Source: Emiliania huxleyi CCMP1516 | Taxonomy: Eukaryota; Haptophyta; Isochrysidales; Noelaerhabdaceae | DNA: 64,000 nucleotides | NCBI RefSeq assembly: GCF_000372725.1 | Contig: NW_005201792.1 | Span: forward strand, 165,452 to 229,451 | Direction of reading: 5' to 3' | Shown here: positions 38,311 to 49,071 of the stretch, in pieces | How positions within the stretch are numbered: the stretch's first letter is position 1 | Layout: each line of letters starts with the position of its first letter | The notes under the pieces: generated by a model | Told to the model about the DNA's origin: nothing | The model's database searches: none | Seen by the model: only the letters and a program-made list of their open reading frames with translations | Program-made: the position numbers and the translations under genes

Positions 38311-38836
38311 TCCAGAGCTTGGCGACGCCCCCGCGCCGATGAGTGTGTGCAGCATTAACAATTCGTCTTGAGAGATGAGAGGCCTGGTCGCCCTCTTCGT
38401 GTGTCTAGTCTGTTAGGAGGAGCAGTTGGTTGGTCTTGTTGTATGTGGTGGTGGAGCGCGTTGTTGCTACGAGAGCGAAAAAAAGCTGGAAAAATAGCAA
38501 AACGATCCGCTGCGACGCCCCCCCGGCCCCGCAGGACACGCAGCGGACGAGTGGCATTTCTTGCATTATTAACGCACAGTATATACCTAGCTGAGATCCT
38601 GAGAACACGGCGAGCGAGAGGCGGCAGGCGCGCACTGCGAGGGCGAGACTCTTGTAGACAGAGCCGTACGTGCAGACGTGTGGTCGGCGCAAGCGCGAAG
38701 CGGACGTACGGGGCGCAAGTGTGGCGACGTATGGCGTGGGCGGCCGTGTGTCGTGCAAGCAAGCAAGCCGGCCGCCTCGCCGTCGCCCGTGGATGCGGCC
38801 CTGCGTCTGACACCGGCCGCAGCCCGAGCCGGTCGG
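38311..38836. other. Intergenic between COQ9 and the WD40 gene (tail to tail)
   Basis: 3' flanks of two convergent genes; no additional coding signal beyond noise. Confidence 0.4.
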
Positions 38837-40983
38837 TCAAGAGAGGAGCACGATGTTGCCGTCGTCGAGCCCGCAGAAGAGGGCCGTCCCGTCCGCGGAG
38901 GGGGTGAGGCAGACCACCTCGACGTGCATGCCCTGCGGCTGGTCGAGGGGCAGCGAGTGGACCTGCCGCAGCTCGGGCGCCTCCCCCTCGAGCGTCGCCG
39001 TGTCCCAGAGGGAGACTGTGCCGTCCTCTGTGCCAGTCGCGAGGCAGTGCGAGGCGATGTGCCACGACATGGCCGAGACCGCGCAGCCGAAGCCGCCGAC
39101 GTGCGCCAGGCAGGCGCCGGAGGGCAGCGCCCACGCGCGCAAGCCCTGGCCGTCGTTGGACCCCGTGAATGCGATTCGGCGGGAGCGGCTGAGCGCGAGG
39201 CACATCACGCCTGTTCACGGGCGCGCAGCTGTGAAGAGGCGCATGTCACGCGCGACCCACGTGGGAGAGAGAGACGCGGCGACGCAGCGGCTCGGGGGGC
39301 GGGAGGGGGGCGGGCGGGGGGGGGGGCAAAGCCTGCGTTATGCGTCAGCGTGACGCGATGCGACCAGCCGCCGCCAGCCCCTCCGCCGCCCCCAGCCCCT
39401 CCGGCTCCGGCGGCGGAAGCCCCGCCGCCGCCGCCCCCGCCGCCGCCCCCGCCCGGCGCACGCATCCACACCTTTGCGGTGGAGTCGAAGGAGGCGGTGA
39501 GCAGCATCCCGTCCGCCTGCACCTCGTCGGGCGGCTTCGCGACGAGCAGCGCCATCACCCAGTCTTCGCCAGTCGGCTCGTGCGCGTTGAGCGCCTGCGG
39601 CCGGGCGAAGAGGAGTTGGTGGAGAGGTGGGTTGATCACTTGCGCCCGCAGCAGCGTCCTGGTTGCTCTTGGAGGACGTCTCATGACCCTCGGCGGATCT
39701 CGGCGGGTCTCGACGGGTCTCGGCGGGTCTCGGCGGGTCTCGGCGGGTCTCTGGCTCCTCGCCTGCAGCAGCGTCCCGGACGCCGAGCTCCAGACGCAGA
39801 CGGAGCCGTCCTGCGCCCCGGACACGAGCAGCGGCGCGTGGCGCGAGGCGCACACGGGCGTCAGCGCGACGCACATCACCTGCGAGGGCGTGCCGGTCGG
39901 GTCACAGCAAGAGAGCTGCCGAGGCGGCTCTGAGAGGGCTACCGAGCCTCGTCGCAGGCACCTGCGAGGGCGAGCTCAGCTGCGGCACGTGCTGCAGCCG
40001 CAGCAGCGAGTACAGCAAGAATACGCCCGCGTCCTTGTGCAGCCGGAAGAGAGCGACCGACCCGTCCTCGCACCCACACGCCAGCGTCGAGCCAAGCAGC
40101 GCCACCGAGTTGACCTCGCCGCCGCCGGCCGGCTGGGAAGACTGCCTCGACCACTGCTTGGCCGACTGCAGCGTGGTGCCGAGGCCTCCTCCGCCAGAGG
40201 CAGCCTCGCGCCGTGACCACAGGTGGAGGTGCCCGTCGAGCCCGCCTGCTCACACCCTCCCTCCTCACGCCACCTCTCTCTCTCTCTCTTCTCGCCGCGC
40301 AGCCCGTCGAGCGCTGCCACTGACATCGCTCGGCTCGATCTCGGATGTATCTCGGCTGAGTGCGCGCCCGCGACGAGGCCGGTGCCGCAATCGGTCACCA
40401 CGATGGCCTGCAGCGGCCTGTCGAGCGGGTTCTCGAGCAGCGCGACCTGCGGACGTGCCGTGGACGTGCCGTGGACGTGTCGTGGACGTGCCGTCCCTCC
40501 TTCGGCTCCTCGAGCAGCGCCCACCTGGCTCAGCTCCGGCAGCGGCGGCGGCGCCGGGTCGTGGGCAGCGGAGCCGCGCGTGTGCGAAGCGGCGCTCGGC
40601 GGCCCCGCGCTGCGCTCGTACCGGTCCGACGACTGGCGGCGGGCGAGGCGAGGCGCGTTGACTGGCGCCGAGTGGCTCCGCTCGCAGCCGTTGTCGCCCG
40701 TCAGCGAGCGGCGCGGCGGCGGAGGGCGATCAATGCGCGAGGCTGCAGCTGCGGCGCTCGCAGGCGGAGGCGGCTCGAGGTTCCGGCCGGGCGGGTAGAG
40801 GGGCCGCGGGGAAGAGTTGTTTGAGCGGCGCTCTCTCTCGCCCACCGGCGAGGCGCCTGCAGCGCGAGAGAGGCGCGTCTCAGCCGGGTGCAGCAGCGTC
40901 TCAGCCGGGTGCAGCAGGAGGATGCAGCTGGGTACGAGGCGGTGTCGAGTGCGCGTCAGAGCGCTGGGATCCGTATCCTGCAT
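38837..40983 (-). CDS. WD40-repeat protein (multi-exon)
   Basis: Several exons carry beta-propeller blades with WD-type endings. These are LACGCEDGSVALFRLHKD near 40080; ALTPVCASRHAPLLVSGAQ running into DGSVCVW near 39840; QADGMLLTASFDSTAKVWM near 39500; ALSRSRRIAFTGSNDGQGL near 39190; LATGTEDGTVSLWDTATLEG near 39030; and a last blade ending CGLDDGNIVLLS at 38837. At least one joint (around 39340 to 39215) is GC-AG. Another intron (39650-39760) is a tandem CTCGGCGGGT repeat. The N-terminal part (40500-40983) is Ser/Pro-rich and disordered. The coiled-coil exons at 41118-41906 may be its true N-terminus. Role unknown. Confidence 0.75.
39688..39757. repeat. 10-bp tandem repeat in an intron of the WD40 gene
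   Basis: About six copies of TCTCGGCGGG / TCTCGACGGG in tandem; a further example of TCTCGGC-type arrays in introns. Confidence 0.85.
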
Positions 40984-41117
40984 CTAGAGGAGCCGCCGGT
41001 AGAGATCGGGCGCGTGAGGAGGCCGGAGGCAGTCTCCCCGCCGGCGGCTCTCCCGCCTGCAGGAAGGTTCCGAGAACGCTCCGAGAAGGCTCCATTGCTA
41101 GACTCTGGCGCCGTCGG

Positions 41118-41906
41118 CTAGCGTGCCGTTGCTGCCGCCGGCGCCGCCGCGACCATCCTCGGCGACCGCGCGCGGCGGGCGGCGCAGCCGCACCTCCTCC
41201 GAGCGCGGCCTCTGGGCTGGGTAGCGGGCCGACGCAGGCGGCGCAGAGGAGACGCCTCCAGCAGAGAGGCCTGCCGCAGTGGAGGGGAGGAGGGCGAGGG
41301 TGAGGGTGGGTGGGGCGAGGCGCGAAAACTGCCGCGCGGCAGCGCACCGGCGTGGGAGGTCGGCGAGAGCGGCGGCGGCGAGTAGGCGTTGGTGTGCTCC
41401 GCGCCCTCCGACGCGTCGCCCTCGCCAGTGCCGGTGGCGGAGCCGGCAGCAGCTGCAGCCGAGGCGCCGGCTGGTGCGCCCGCCTCTGACACGCGCAGCT
41501 GTAGCTCGTAGCGCTCGGCGAGCAGCCTGCGTCGCGGAGGGGAGTCAGCAGGCCGGGGCGGGGAGGGAGTGGCGGCAGCGACACACCGCGACGAGTCTGA
41601 GAGAGCAGTCACGCGAGGCGCCGTGGACGGGCGGGCGAGGGAGCGCCCGGCCAACGCGCCCGCCGGCGTGAACCGAGTGCCGAGCTCGGAGAGCTCGGAC
41701 GGGTCCAGCTCACTGCCTGGCACGCGAGGGGGTGAGCTCCTGCTTCGATCACTGAACGCACGGAGCTCGGCAACAGCAGCCTCGAGGGCGACGATGCGTG
41801 ACTGCTGATCTCTGATCTGCTCCTGCTGCGCCTTGATCTGCTCCTGTTGCCGCAGCAGCCGCCCCTCGACCCTGTCTAGTCTCGAGTCTGACGTGGATGC
41901 TGCCAT
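41118..41906 (-). CDS. Coiled-coil protein exons, possibly the N-terminus of the WD40 gene
   Basis: Starts MAASTSDSRLDRVEGRLLRQ and continues as a coiled coil (QEQIKAQQEQIRDQQSRIVA, then LEAAVAELRAF). Exon 1 (41587-41906) joins through a GT-AG intron to an exon from 41526 beginning LLAERYELQLRVSEAG. After that the frame becomes Ser/Pro/Arg-rich and ends at a stop at 41118, which is probably intronic. A CTCTAG acceptor at ~40985 would lead into the WD40 exons. I cannot exclude two separate genes. Confidence 0.55.
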   Translation of the reverse strand: MAASTSDSRLDRVEGRLLRQQEQIKAQQEQIRDQQSRIVALEAAVAELRAFSDRSRSSPPRVPGSELDPSELSELGTRFTPAGALAGRSLARPSTAPRVTALSDSSRCVAAATPSPPRPADSPPRRRLLAERYELQLRVSEAGAPAGASAAAAAGSATGTGEGDASEGAEHTNAYSPPPLSPTSHAGALPRGSFRASPHPPSPSPSSPPLRQASLLEASPLRRLRRPATQPRGRARRRCGCAARRARSPRMVAAAPAAATAR

Positions 41907-42286
41907 AGAGAGGAGAGAGAGAGGCACAGCTCTGACGTGGATGCTGCCGCGGAGGCTGTGCCGCGGAGGGTGTGCCGCTCTCCCTCTCTCAAAAAAAGAA
42001 TGGGCGCCAATTCCCATCCCTCCCGTGTAACTGTTTTCTTTCTTTTGCAGCTGGGTGAACAAGACGCATGTTAAAAAAGACTGGCAGCGGCCCCCTTCTG
42101 CGCGGTGCCATCTGTGTACTGACAACCCGGGAAGCGAACCTTGCGCACGTGCTAACAAACTGAAATCAGACGAACTGAGACCCCTTCCTCGGCGCTGCTG
42201 GCCCACGCCGGCACGCCTGGGCACCTGAGTGTCCAGAGCTCGCGGCGGCCCCGGGGTGCCGTCTACGCCCCAAGCCCCAAACACAG
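41907..42286. other. 5' flank of the coiled-coil gene, no gene seen
   Basis: Two ~25-bp direct repeats (CTGACGTGGATGCTGCC at 41890 and 41931) bracket a GA-rich tract just upstream of the start codon. Nothing else. Confidence 0.4.
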
Positions 42287-42688
42287 CTATATCTCCACTT
42301 TGGCCTCGTCTTCTGCGTCCGGGACGGCGTCACTCTCGGCGTCACTGTCCGCCGCCGCCGACCCGGCATCACCGCCTGCGCGCCTCTGCTGCCTTTCCAC
42401 TGACCGCTTGCTTCTTTGCTGCCGCTCCTCCGTCGTGAGACACCGGTTGAACTTCTGCTGGCGTTTGGTGTCAATCTCGCCCGGCTCGAGCTCCTCGGCT
42501 CCGTACACTTCAGCATAGCAATGCTGGCTCTGGCAGCGCAGCACGCAGTTTGTACGCTCGTCGTCGTGAACGCCGCGGCACTCACCACGCTCGCACTCAC
42601 GGCGTTTTACAGCAGCCGCGCGCGACTGCCGCTTGCGTGCGCCCGATACTATGGCCAGGCCGAGGAGAAGTAGTGTGGCTGAACGCAT
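42287..42688 (-). CDS. Small secreted Cys-containing protein (133 aa)
   Basis: The chosen start at 42688 gives a clear signal peptide (MRSATLLLLGLAIVSGA). It is followed by a basic stretch and the pattern CERGECRGVHDDERTNCVLR, then CQSQHCYAEVYGAEELEPGE. The C-terminus is Gln/Arg- then Asp/Ala-rich. The C-x-C / NCV-RC-S--CY-EVY arrangement resembles a short conserved eukaryotic secreted family (DUF4787-like). That assignment is from memory of the pattern and is tentative. Confidence 0.6.
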   Translation of the reverse strand: MRSATLLLLGLAIVSGARKRQSRAAAVKRRECERGECRGVHDDERTNCVLRCQSQHCYAEVYGAEELEPGEIDTKRQQKFNRCLTTEERQQRSKRSVERQQRRAGGDAGSAAADSDAESDAVPDAEDEAKVEI

Positions 42689-44389
42689 TCCGTCAAGTAG
42701 GCGCGTGCCGGCACGGCAGCCGGCCGACTGTCGTAAGCCCGAGGAAAGAGAAAGAAGAATTTTCCAGCAACTCACTCGCACGACACTAGGCACGGGACTG
42801 GCGCGCACTGGCACTAATACAGGTACACCAGAGAAATAAAAAGAAATTCTGGTTACTCCGCCTCGTTTTCTTTCTTTCTTCCCAATGTTGATGAAACTGA
42901 AGCCCAACGAAGCCCAACCCGAGCGAGAGAACCCAGCAGGACCAGGTCTGACGCACTACCTCACTGGGCCTGAGATCATCGAGACAGCGCCCGTCACCGT
43001 CACTCTCGGGTTTGTGTGGAGTCGAACCACTCCGGGATGAGCGAGCTCATCGCTTTAAATTGCGCTCTTTCTCACACCTGTTGCAGGCAGCGGAGGATAT
43101 GTGCGCCAATTTGTTGGAGCAGGGCATGAGGGGGGGGGGGGGGGATTTTAGCCGGTTGGAAAAGCCGAAAAGGTAGAGTAGCAACTGGAGACGTACTACA
43201 CACTCGAACCTCGCTCCCCACGCATGGTACCACGCGAACTTATTAAAATTTAAATAAATCAATAAAACGGTCAAACTCTGAACGAGATAAAATAAATAAA
43301 AACGGACACCTCTCTACTGTGTGATGGGTAAAAAGGAACAGGCCCCCGCCCTTGCGATCTTTGTGCAGGGTTCTTTGTGGGTGTGGTCGGCGACTAGCCG
43401 GGGTCGTCCTCCCGCCGGGGGACTAGCTGGACTAGCTCTGAACGAGATGGGATTCCTTGACAGCCATTTTATGTGTGTAAATCGCGTAAAGAGGTTTCCC
43501 CCTTGTGCTTGTGTGCCAGCCAGAGCCGTTTGCGATAGGTCCAATCGGGCGGCATGCACTTGGAGCACTTGGAGTGCAGTCGGCAACCGCACGCCCAGGA
43601 CCGGGGAGCTAAGAAGCGCACCCGAGAGGGGGGACACCGCTCGATCTACTCTCTGGGGTCCCTCAGCGGCGTGCACCTCGATCCTGTACCGTGTTTGTTA
43701 TGACCCCCCCCCCCCCCCCTGACCACACCAGCGAGGGAGGGCGAGACGATCGAGGGGTCCCGTACCATGCGGAATCGACCTTATCCAGTGTTCAAGTGCT
43801 CAAGCGCACACAGTTGGCCAGCTAGTTGGCCAGACGATTGGTATCGGGTTGCGCGAGAGTTTTCTTTTTTTGGCGACCGCCGCGGTAGGACGGTACCGCT
43901 ACGCCAGGACAAGGAATCGAACGGTTCAGCTGCTGCTGTTCGAGTCGTTCGGCGGGTTCCGGGAAGGAAGGGGGTCTCGGCGAGGGATCCTCTGGTGCTC
44001 TGGAAGGCGGCGAACGTGCTGCAGAACAAGCTGACGCAGGCCCAGCAGTCGCCAGTACCTCGACGAGGTGACTTGCACCACCAAGAATTGGCTAGGGCTG
44101 CAGAAGCAGCGTATCTCATACGTTCTTCATTCAGACAGACAGACGGCCATCGCAGAGCAGATTGTGAATGAGCTTGCCTGTGGCTCGAGGCCTGTGGCGG
44201 GGGCGGTCGAGTCGAGTGCACGGAGCTAAGTGCCTCGCCGCCCTCGCGGGAGTCGCTTGGCGGCTCCCGTTGTGTACCTGTGTTAGCCCAGTGCGCGCCA
44301 GCCCACGGCATTTTTTTTTCTTGCCTGGACTTCGGCGGTGAGTGCGGATCTGTGCCGTCGGCGAAGGAGCTGAGCGCGCTCTCGCTCAG
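42689..44389. other. Long intergenic region with repeat R3
   Basis: 43550-43800 is an R3 copy including the unoccupied target of the 879-bp element (GACCTTATCCAGTG at ~43777). Poly-G at 43131-43144 and poly-C at 43704-43719. Frames at 43767-44171 are uninformative. No RNA gene found. Confidence 0.5.
43550..43800 (+). repeat. Dispersed repeat R3, copy 3
   Basis: Longest R3 copy, containing every block seen in the others and ending CAGTGTTCAAGTGCTCAAG. Compared with 26745 it carries extra sequence between the GCGCACCC and poly-C blocks. Confidence 0.75.
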
Positions 44390-45075
44390 ATGTCATCGGA
44401 GCCTTTCGCTACTTCCGCACCCCTGGAGCCGAAGCTGTACTTTGCCAACGAGCGCACCTTCCTCCACTGGCGCGTGCCCCCCTCCCCCCCCCTCTCGCTC
44501 GCGTTGCTTTCGTGCGTCATCTTTGCAATCAGCTGTTGTGCTTCCTCCGTTCGGCAGGTTGCACGCGTGCCTGACGCTCGCTTCAGTTGGCATGGTTCGC
44601 ACCCTCGCGCCGCACCTCGGCTGCCGAAGCTTCTCCTTGAGAGCGCGCACCGCGCCGCCTCAGGTCCTCACCTCGGCCGCTGATCGCGACAACCCGATGC
44701 TTCTCTGCATCGGCGTCGCGCTCTCCGGAGTGTCTCTCTTCCTCATGTGGTGCGATGGATAGTGAGTGATAGACGCGCGACCGCGCGGCACCCGAGCTCT
44801 CCCGAGGAGAGCTTCAACGCCCGCCAAGAGCTGCCCACTTCCCGCCAGGTACGCGTATCGCACCTTCCTCTGGCGCATGGCCCGCATTCGCTCGCGCGCC
44901 GCCGAGCGCGCCGACGACCCGGTCTCACCGCTCGAGGACGCCGCACCGCTGCTCGCGCCTCTGACGCCGTCGGACGGGACGGTAGGTGGGCCCGATTGTT
45001 ATCTCCGCCTCGGTGGTCGTCGCTCTCGCCGCCTCGGCAATGCTCGCCTTCTCGTCGTCTCTCGGACCGGCCTAG
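44390..45075 (+). CDS. VTC1: VTC1-like DUF202 membrane protein (144 aa)
   Basis: Subunit type of the vacuolar transporter chaperone complex that makes and translocates polyphosphate in acidocalcisomes. Exons 44390-44469, 44558-44749, 44849-44921 and 44986-45075 join in frame. The diagnostic PKLYFANERTFLHWLHACLT opens the first membrane helix. The second helix is MLLCIGVALSGVSLFLMW; then YAYRTFLWRMARIRSRAAER and DDPVGP lead to the third helix (IVISASVVVALAASAMLAFS). Length fits yeast Vtc1. Intron 1 is GC-AG, the others GT-AG. Bases 44756 on look like coding in the unspliced frame but are intronic. Confidence 0.9.
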
Positions 45076-45401
45076 CCCTGCGGGATCTCGACACCGCCAG
45101 CAGGTCGCTCCCAACGTGCCACGGCAAGAACACAGGCGGCCGATCCCTCCGACACGTTTGCCAGCCGGGTGCCCTATACCTGCTGGCCGCTACGGAGAGG
45201 ACCCGCCTCTGAGGATGTGCTTGCTAGCACTCGAGTGCACATACACAAATTACACCGTGACTGATCTCTGTCCATCTCCACTGTCGACTCTCTCGTGTAA
45301 AGGCGTACGTCCTCGCTCACATACTCTCCCGCGCGCCGCACACACCGACACGTACCCGGCGCAGATCCTCTCCCTTTGTGTGTGTTCTTTGTATACACTA
45401 T

Positions 45402-47071
45402 TCATCCGTGAGCTCGAGGTGTCAAGCCCCACGCCTCCTCTCGGTCCTGCAGCTTCTGAAGCAACGCTGCCGCCGCACCGTGGCCCCGCTCGATCGCGAT
45501 CTCCAGCGCGGTGCGGCCCGCCGAATCGCGCGCCGTCGCCTCGAGCCTCAGGCGCGACTCGCCGCAGCGCTCGATGAGCAGGCGCAGCGCACGCACCTGG
45601 CGGCCGGCGGGCGGCTCGCGCCAAAGACGAGAGAAACGTGTGCTCCGGGGTGCCACCTCGCCGGAGAGGGGACTGTGGGCAAGCATCTAGGTCCAGCCGC
45701 GCCCCTCCCATGTCTGCGACGAGGTGCAAGGCGGTGGAGCGGTCGGGAGTGGTCGCGGTGAGGTCCGCCGCGCTGAGGTGCGGCAGGAGGAGCTCGAGGA
45801 GCGCCGGCTTGTCCCACGCGCCTGCGAGCGGGGGGGGGGGGGGGGGCTGGGCAGCGAGGGACCCTAGGGGCGGCGAGTGAAGTCGCTGCGACGCTGCCTG
45901 CCACCGCCTAGAGAGGAGCGCAAGAGGAGCAGACGACAGGCGAGAGAGGAGCCAGAGGAGCGAGCGAGCGCAAGAGAGGCGAGAGGGGGCGACAGGGGTC
46001 GAGAGGGGTGTAAGGCGGCAGCGTACAGAACTTGTGGTGCGCAGAGAGCCCAAACGCGTCCCTGCCCGCCGGCTCCACGCTGCCGCAGGCGAGGAGCCGC
46101 GCCACCTCGGCCTCGTCGCCAGGCCACTCGACGAGCTTGCTGAGAGCGGGTCTGCGCCCCGCCGTTGCTGGCGCCGAGGGCGGACTGGCGGCCGCACCAG
46201 CGCCGCTCGACGGCGGCGCCTCACTGGCTGCTGGTGCGGCTGCCCGCCGTGCCGCGATCCGCGCAGCGGCAGCGGCGAGCTGCTCGCTATCGCCGATTCC
46301 TCCATGGCGCGGTGGCGGCGGTGGCGGCGGTGGCGGCGGTGGCGGCGGTGGCGGCGGTGGCGGCGGTGGCGGCGGTGGCGGCGGTGGCGGCGGTGGCGGC
46401 GGCGGCGGCGGTGGCGGGATTCCTCCCGCCCCTCTACCCCGCCTGTCGGCGATTGCCTCGGCGAGGTCGTTTGCCAGAGCCACTCGCATACTAGCGAACG
46501 CGGCGTGGTCCGGCTCCACTGCAGCGGCCGCGCCTTCGACAGACCTCGTGGCTCTTTTGGGCAGCGACTCGGCGTCCGGGAGACCGAAGCGGGCGGGATT
46601 CGACCCTTGCTGCTCGGCGACAGCCGAGGCGGAGCGGCCCCAACGGTCGACTGCGAAAGCGGAGGCACCGGCGGAGAGGAGTGCGGCCACGCAGGAGCTG
46701 CTGTCACCCGCCACGGCCACGTGCAGTGGTGTCTCTTCCCACTCGTTGCGCTGGTCCACGCTGAGGCCGGCTGCGAGCAAACGCAAGAGGGACGTCAGTG
46801 CATTCGACGACGCGGCCACGTGGAGCGCGCTCATGCCATGTGCGCTCTTCGCACTGACGTCTGTCCGCCCATCGCACAGCAGAGCATCGACACACTTCGC
46901 CTCGTCGGAGGCACACGCCCAGTGCAGCGCCGGCATGGCGTGGCGACCGTCGCGTGCGTTTGGGTCGGCGCCGCCGGCGAGCAGGGCTGCGAGCGCTTCA
47001 GCGTCGCCGCGCATGGCGGCGTCCAGGACAGCGTCGGCAGTGTCCTCGGCCGTGTTGTTGTCGGCCGTCAT
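45402..47071 (-). CDS. Ankyrin-repeat protein with long poly-proline tract (452 aa)
   Basis: Exons 46027-47071, 45703-45821 and 45402-45596 join in frame. Four N-terminal ankyrin repeats are clear: EALAALLAGGADPNARDG, MPALHWACASDEAKCVDALL, MSALHVAASSNALTSLLRLL, ETPLHVAVAGDSSSCVAALL. A helical linker and ~30 consecutive prolines (46312-46420) follow. A C-terminal ankyrin block continues across the introns (ALLELLLPHLSAADLTATTP, STALHLVADMGG, RTALEIAIERGHGAAAALL). Intron 1 is GT-AG, intron 2 GC-AG. The architecture indicates a protein-interaction scaffold, possibly binding SH3- or profilin-type partners through the proline tract. Confidence 0.88.
46312..46420. repeat. (GGTGGC)n coding minisatellite
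   Basis: About 17 copies of GGTGGCGGC-type units, read as Pro codons on the minus strand within the ankyrin gene; likely length-polymorphic. Confidence 0.95.
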
Positions 47072-47640
47072 CCCCGGCCAGCGTGCGCTTGGGTTTGGTC
47101 CCAGGAGGGAGGGGAGCCTCCGCCCCCGCTCGAGACAAAGAAGGAGAATCCCCCTGCCTGTCTCGCGTCCACCCCATACCGCGTTGGTGTCCACCTCCTT
47201 CTTCCCACATTCATGTACTTACTTGCAGGATCTCTGCGGGAGACGCGCGGCGAGGCTAAGTCCTAAGACCGGCTGACGTGGTGACCGCTCTAGAGAGCCT
47301 GCTCCTCATGCCCTGCTTGCTCCCGCCGCGCGCCGGACACCAGTCACCACACACCAGACGGCCGCGCGAAGGTCCATCCATCTTTGTTTTGTTCCAAGGC
47401 TGCCGGCCCAGTGTCGTGCAAAATCCCTGTGTGGTGGCGGCCGTCCTCCGCCTTTATCTCTAACGCTCTGTTTTCTTTCTTTCTGGCGCGCACTGGAACA
47501 ACACAAGTGACAAGACATAAGTACACCTACAGCTACACCGAATTTTACACGAAGAACCTGTACACCCGACAGAAACACAAACCCGGCCGCGGTCGAAAAA
47601 AGGTTGCTGCGAGAATTGGCGAGCGCAACGCCGGGGGCGA
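47072..47640. other. Intergenic between ankyrin and dehydrogenase genes
   Basis: 5' flank of the ankyrin gene and 3' flank of the dehydrogenase gene, both on the minus strand. Frames over this stretch are read-through extensions only. Confidence 0.4.
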
Positions 47641-48823
47641 TCAGCTCGTCGCCCGCGCCTCGAGCTCCAGCAGGAAGGCGCTCCAGTCCATCGGCGCCTC
47701 CTCCCCGCGGGCGGCACGCGCATCGAGCAGCCCGCTCACCTAGTCGTGCAAAGGGGTCGGGGTAGGTCAGCCTCTCCAGCACCCTAGCAGCGTGGAGCGA
47801 GCTGCCACCCCAGCTCGCCTCCCCCAGCACGCCGTCCAGCACCGGAAGCGGAGCCCCCGGGCGAGGCGGATCGGGCGAGGAGTTGGAGGAAGAGCCGCCC
47901 GCCTCGTCGACCAGCCCTCGCATCAGCCGCAGGTCTTTCTGCGCCACCTCGAGCGCCGCCCCCACCGGCCGACCGTCGCCGCCGAAGCTCCTGCTCACCA
48001 TCTTGTCGCAGTACAGGTCCACCAGGTTGGGCGCCGGCAGCACGTGAGAGGTCCAGTCGCGCAAAGAGTCGCGTGGCAGCCCCGCCGCGTCGAGGAGGAG
48101 GAGCGTCTCGCCGAGCACCTGCCCGAAGCCGTACACCATGAGGTTGGTGCACAGCTTGTACAGCGCAGACGCGCCCGCGTCGCTCTCCGACAGCACGCGC
48201 GCGTGCTTGCTCCAGAGCGGCGCGACGCGCTCCGCGAACACGCGCGCCGGGTGCGAAGAGAATAGAGCGGCGTCCGCGCCCGCAGCAACCCCCGGAGCCT
48301 CGCCGGCTGCTGCCACCCAGCTGCATAACTGGCCGGCAGCGGCGTGCGGCGGCCGGCCTGTGACGGGCGCGTTGACAAAGGCGCCGCCGGCCTCGTGGAC
48401 CAGACGCGCCAGCTTGCGCGCGACCGGGGCAGAGATGGTGGCGCAGTTGGCGAGGAGGAAGGGTGGGGCTGCCGCCGTCTGGTCGCGGTGAAGAAGCTTG
48501 AGGCACGCGGTGAAGAAGCCCTCGGTGGAGTCATCGCCAAAGAGCATCGCGACTATGACGACGCCACTCGGGTTTCGGAGCGCCGCAGCGGCAACCTCAT
48601 CCACCGTGGCGGCGACCGTCGTGCGCAAGGTCTTGTCGCCAGATGCCTGCTCGGAAACGCGAGCCGCAACATATTCCGCCTTGGCCGGCGTGCGGTTGTA
48701 CAGGACCAGGTCGGAGAAGATCGCCCCGCCGCTCGTACCGATTCGTTCGGCCATGGCGGCGCCCATCGCGCCCAGGCCCACAAAGACCGCAGTGGGTCGA
48801 GCGGAGTCGTCGGATTGCGACAT
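47641..48823 (-). CDS. 3-hydroxyisobutyrate dehydrogenase-like (beta-hydroxyacid dehydrogenase) protein
   Basis: Two exons, 47819-48823 and 47641-47739, joined by a GC-AG intron, give 367 aa. The N-terminal Rossmann fold starts AVFVGLGAMGAAMAERIG (GxGxxG-like) with NRTPAKAE. A conserved substrate-site stretch follows (LLANCATISAPVARKLARLV, then AFVNAPVTGRPPHAAAGQL). The catalytic Lys lies in ALYKLCTNLMVYGFGQVLGE (K-x3-N). The C-terminal exon ends MDWSAFLLELEARATS. Such enzymes oxidise beta-hydroxyacids with NAD(P); substrate uncertain. The long frame beyond 47641 is intron and 3' flank. Confidence 0.88.
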
Positions 48824-49071
48824 ACAATGCCGTCAGCCTCTTTGGCACGAGCACAGGGGAACACGCTCCGCGGCGTCGCCAGAGAAGTTCAGAGAGATCG
48901 GGCCGCCCGACGTTCTTTTCTTTACCGCCACGCTTTACATGTGTTCCCGGGGGCATAACTCCCCCACAGCGCAGACGTTCACACTTCCACACCCACAGTG
49001 CCCGTCCAAGACTGCCCGTCCAAGACTTGTCTTGTTGGTCCTGGACCTGTCTGTTGTAACTGCTTGATTTT
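48824..49071. promoter_or_regulatory. Divergent 5' region of the dehydrogenase gene
   Basis: Head-to-head spacing between the dehydrogenase start and the uncertain ORF at 49072. It contains the tandem phrase GCCCGTCCAAGACT twice at 49001-49028. No core promoter motif is obvious. Confidence 0.35.

Noticed and set aside
43000-43090. Possible tRNA or snRNA near GGAGTCGAACCACTCC
   Set aside because: The hairpin is only a short arm; no complete RNA fold or conserved boxes are present.
46034-47266. 410-codon plus-strand frame and a 414-codon neighbour
   Set aside because: Antisense to the ankyrin gene; poly-Trp/Arg and poly-Gly from the GGTGGC repeat.
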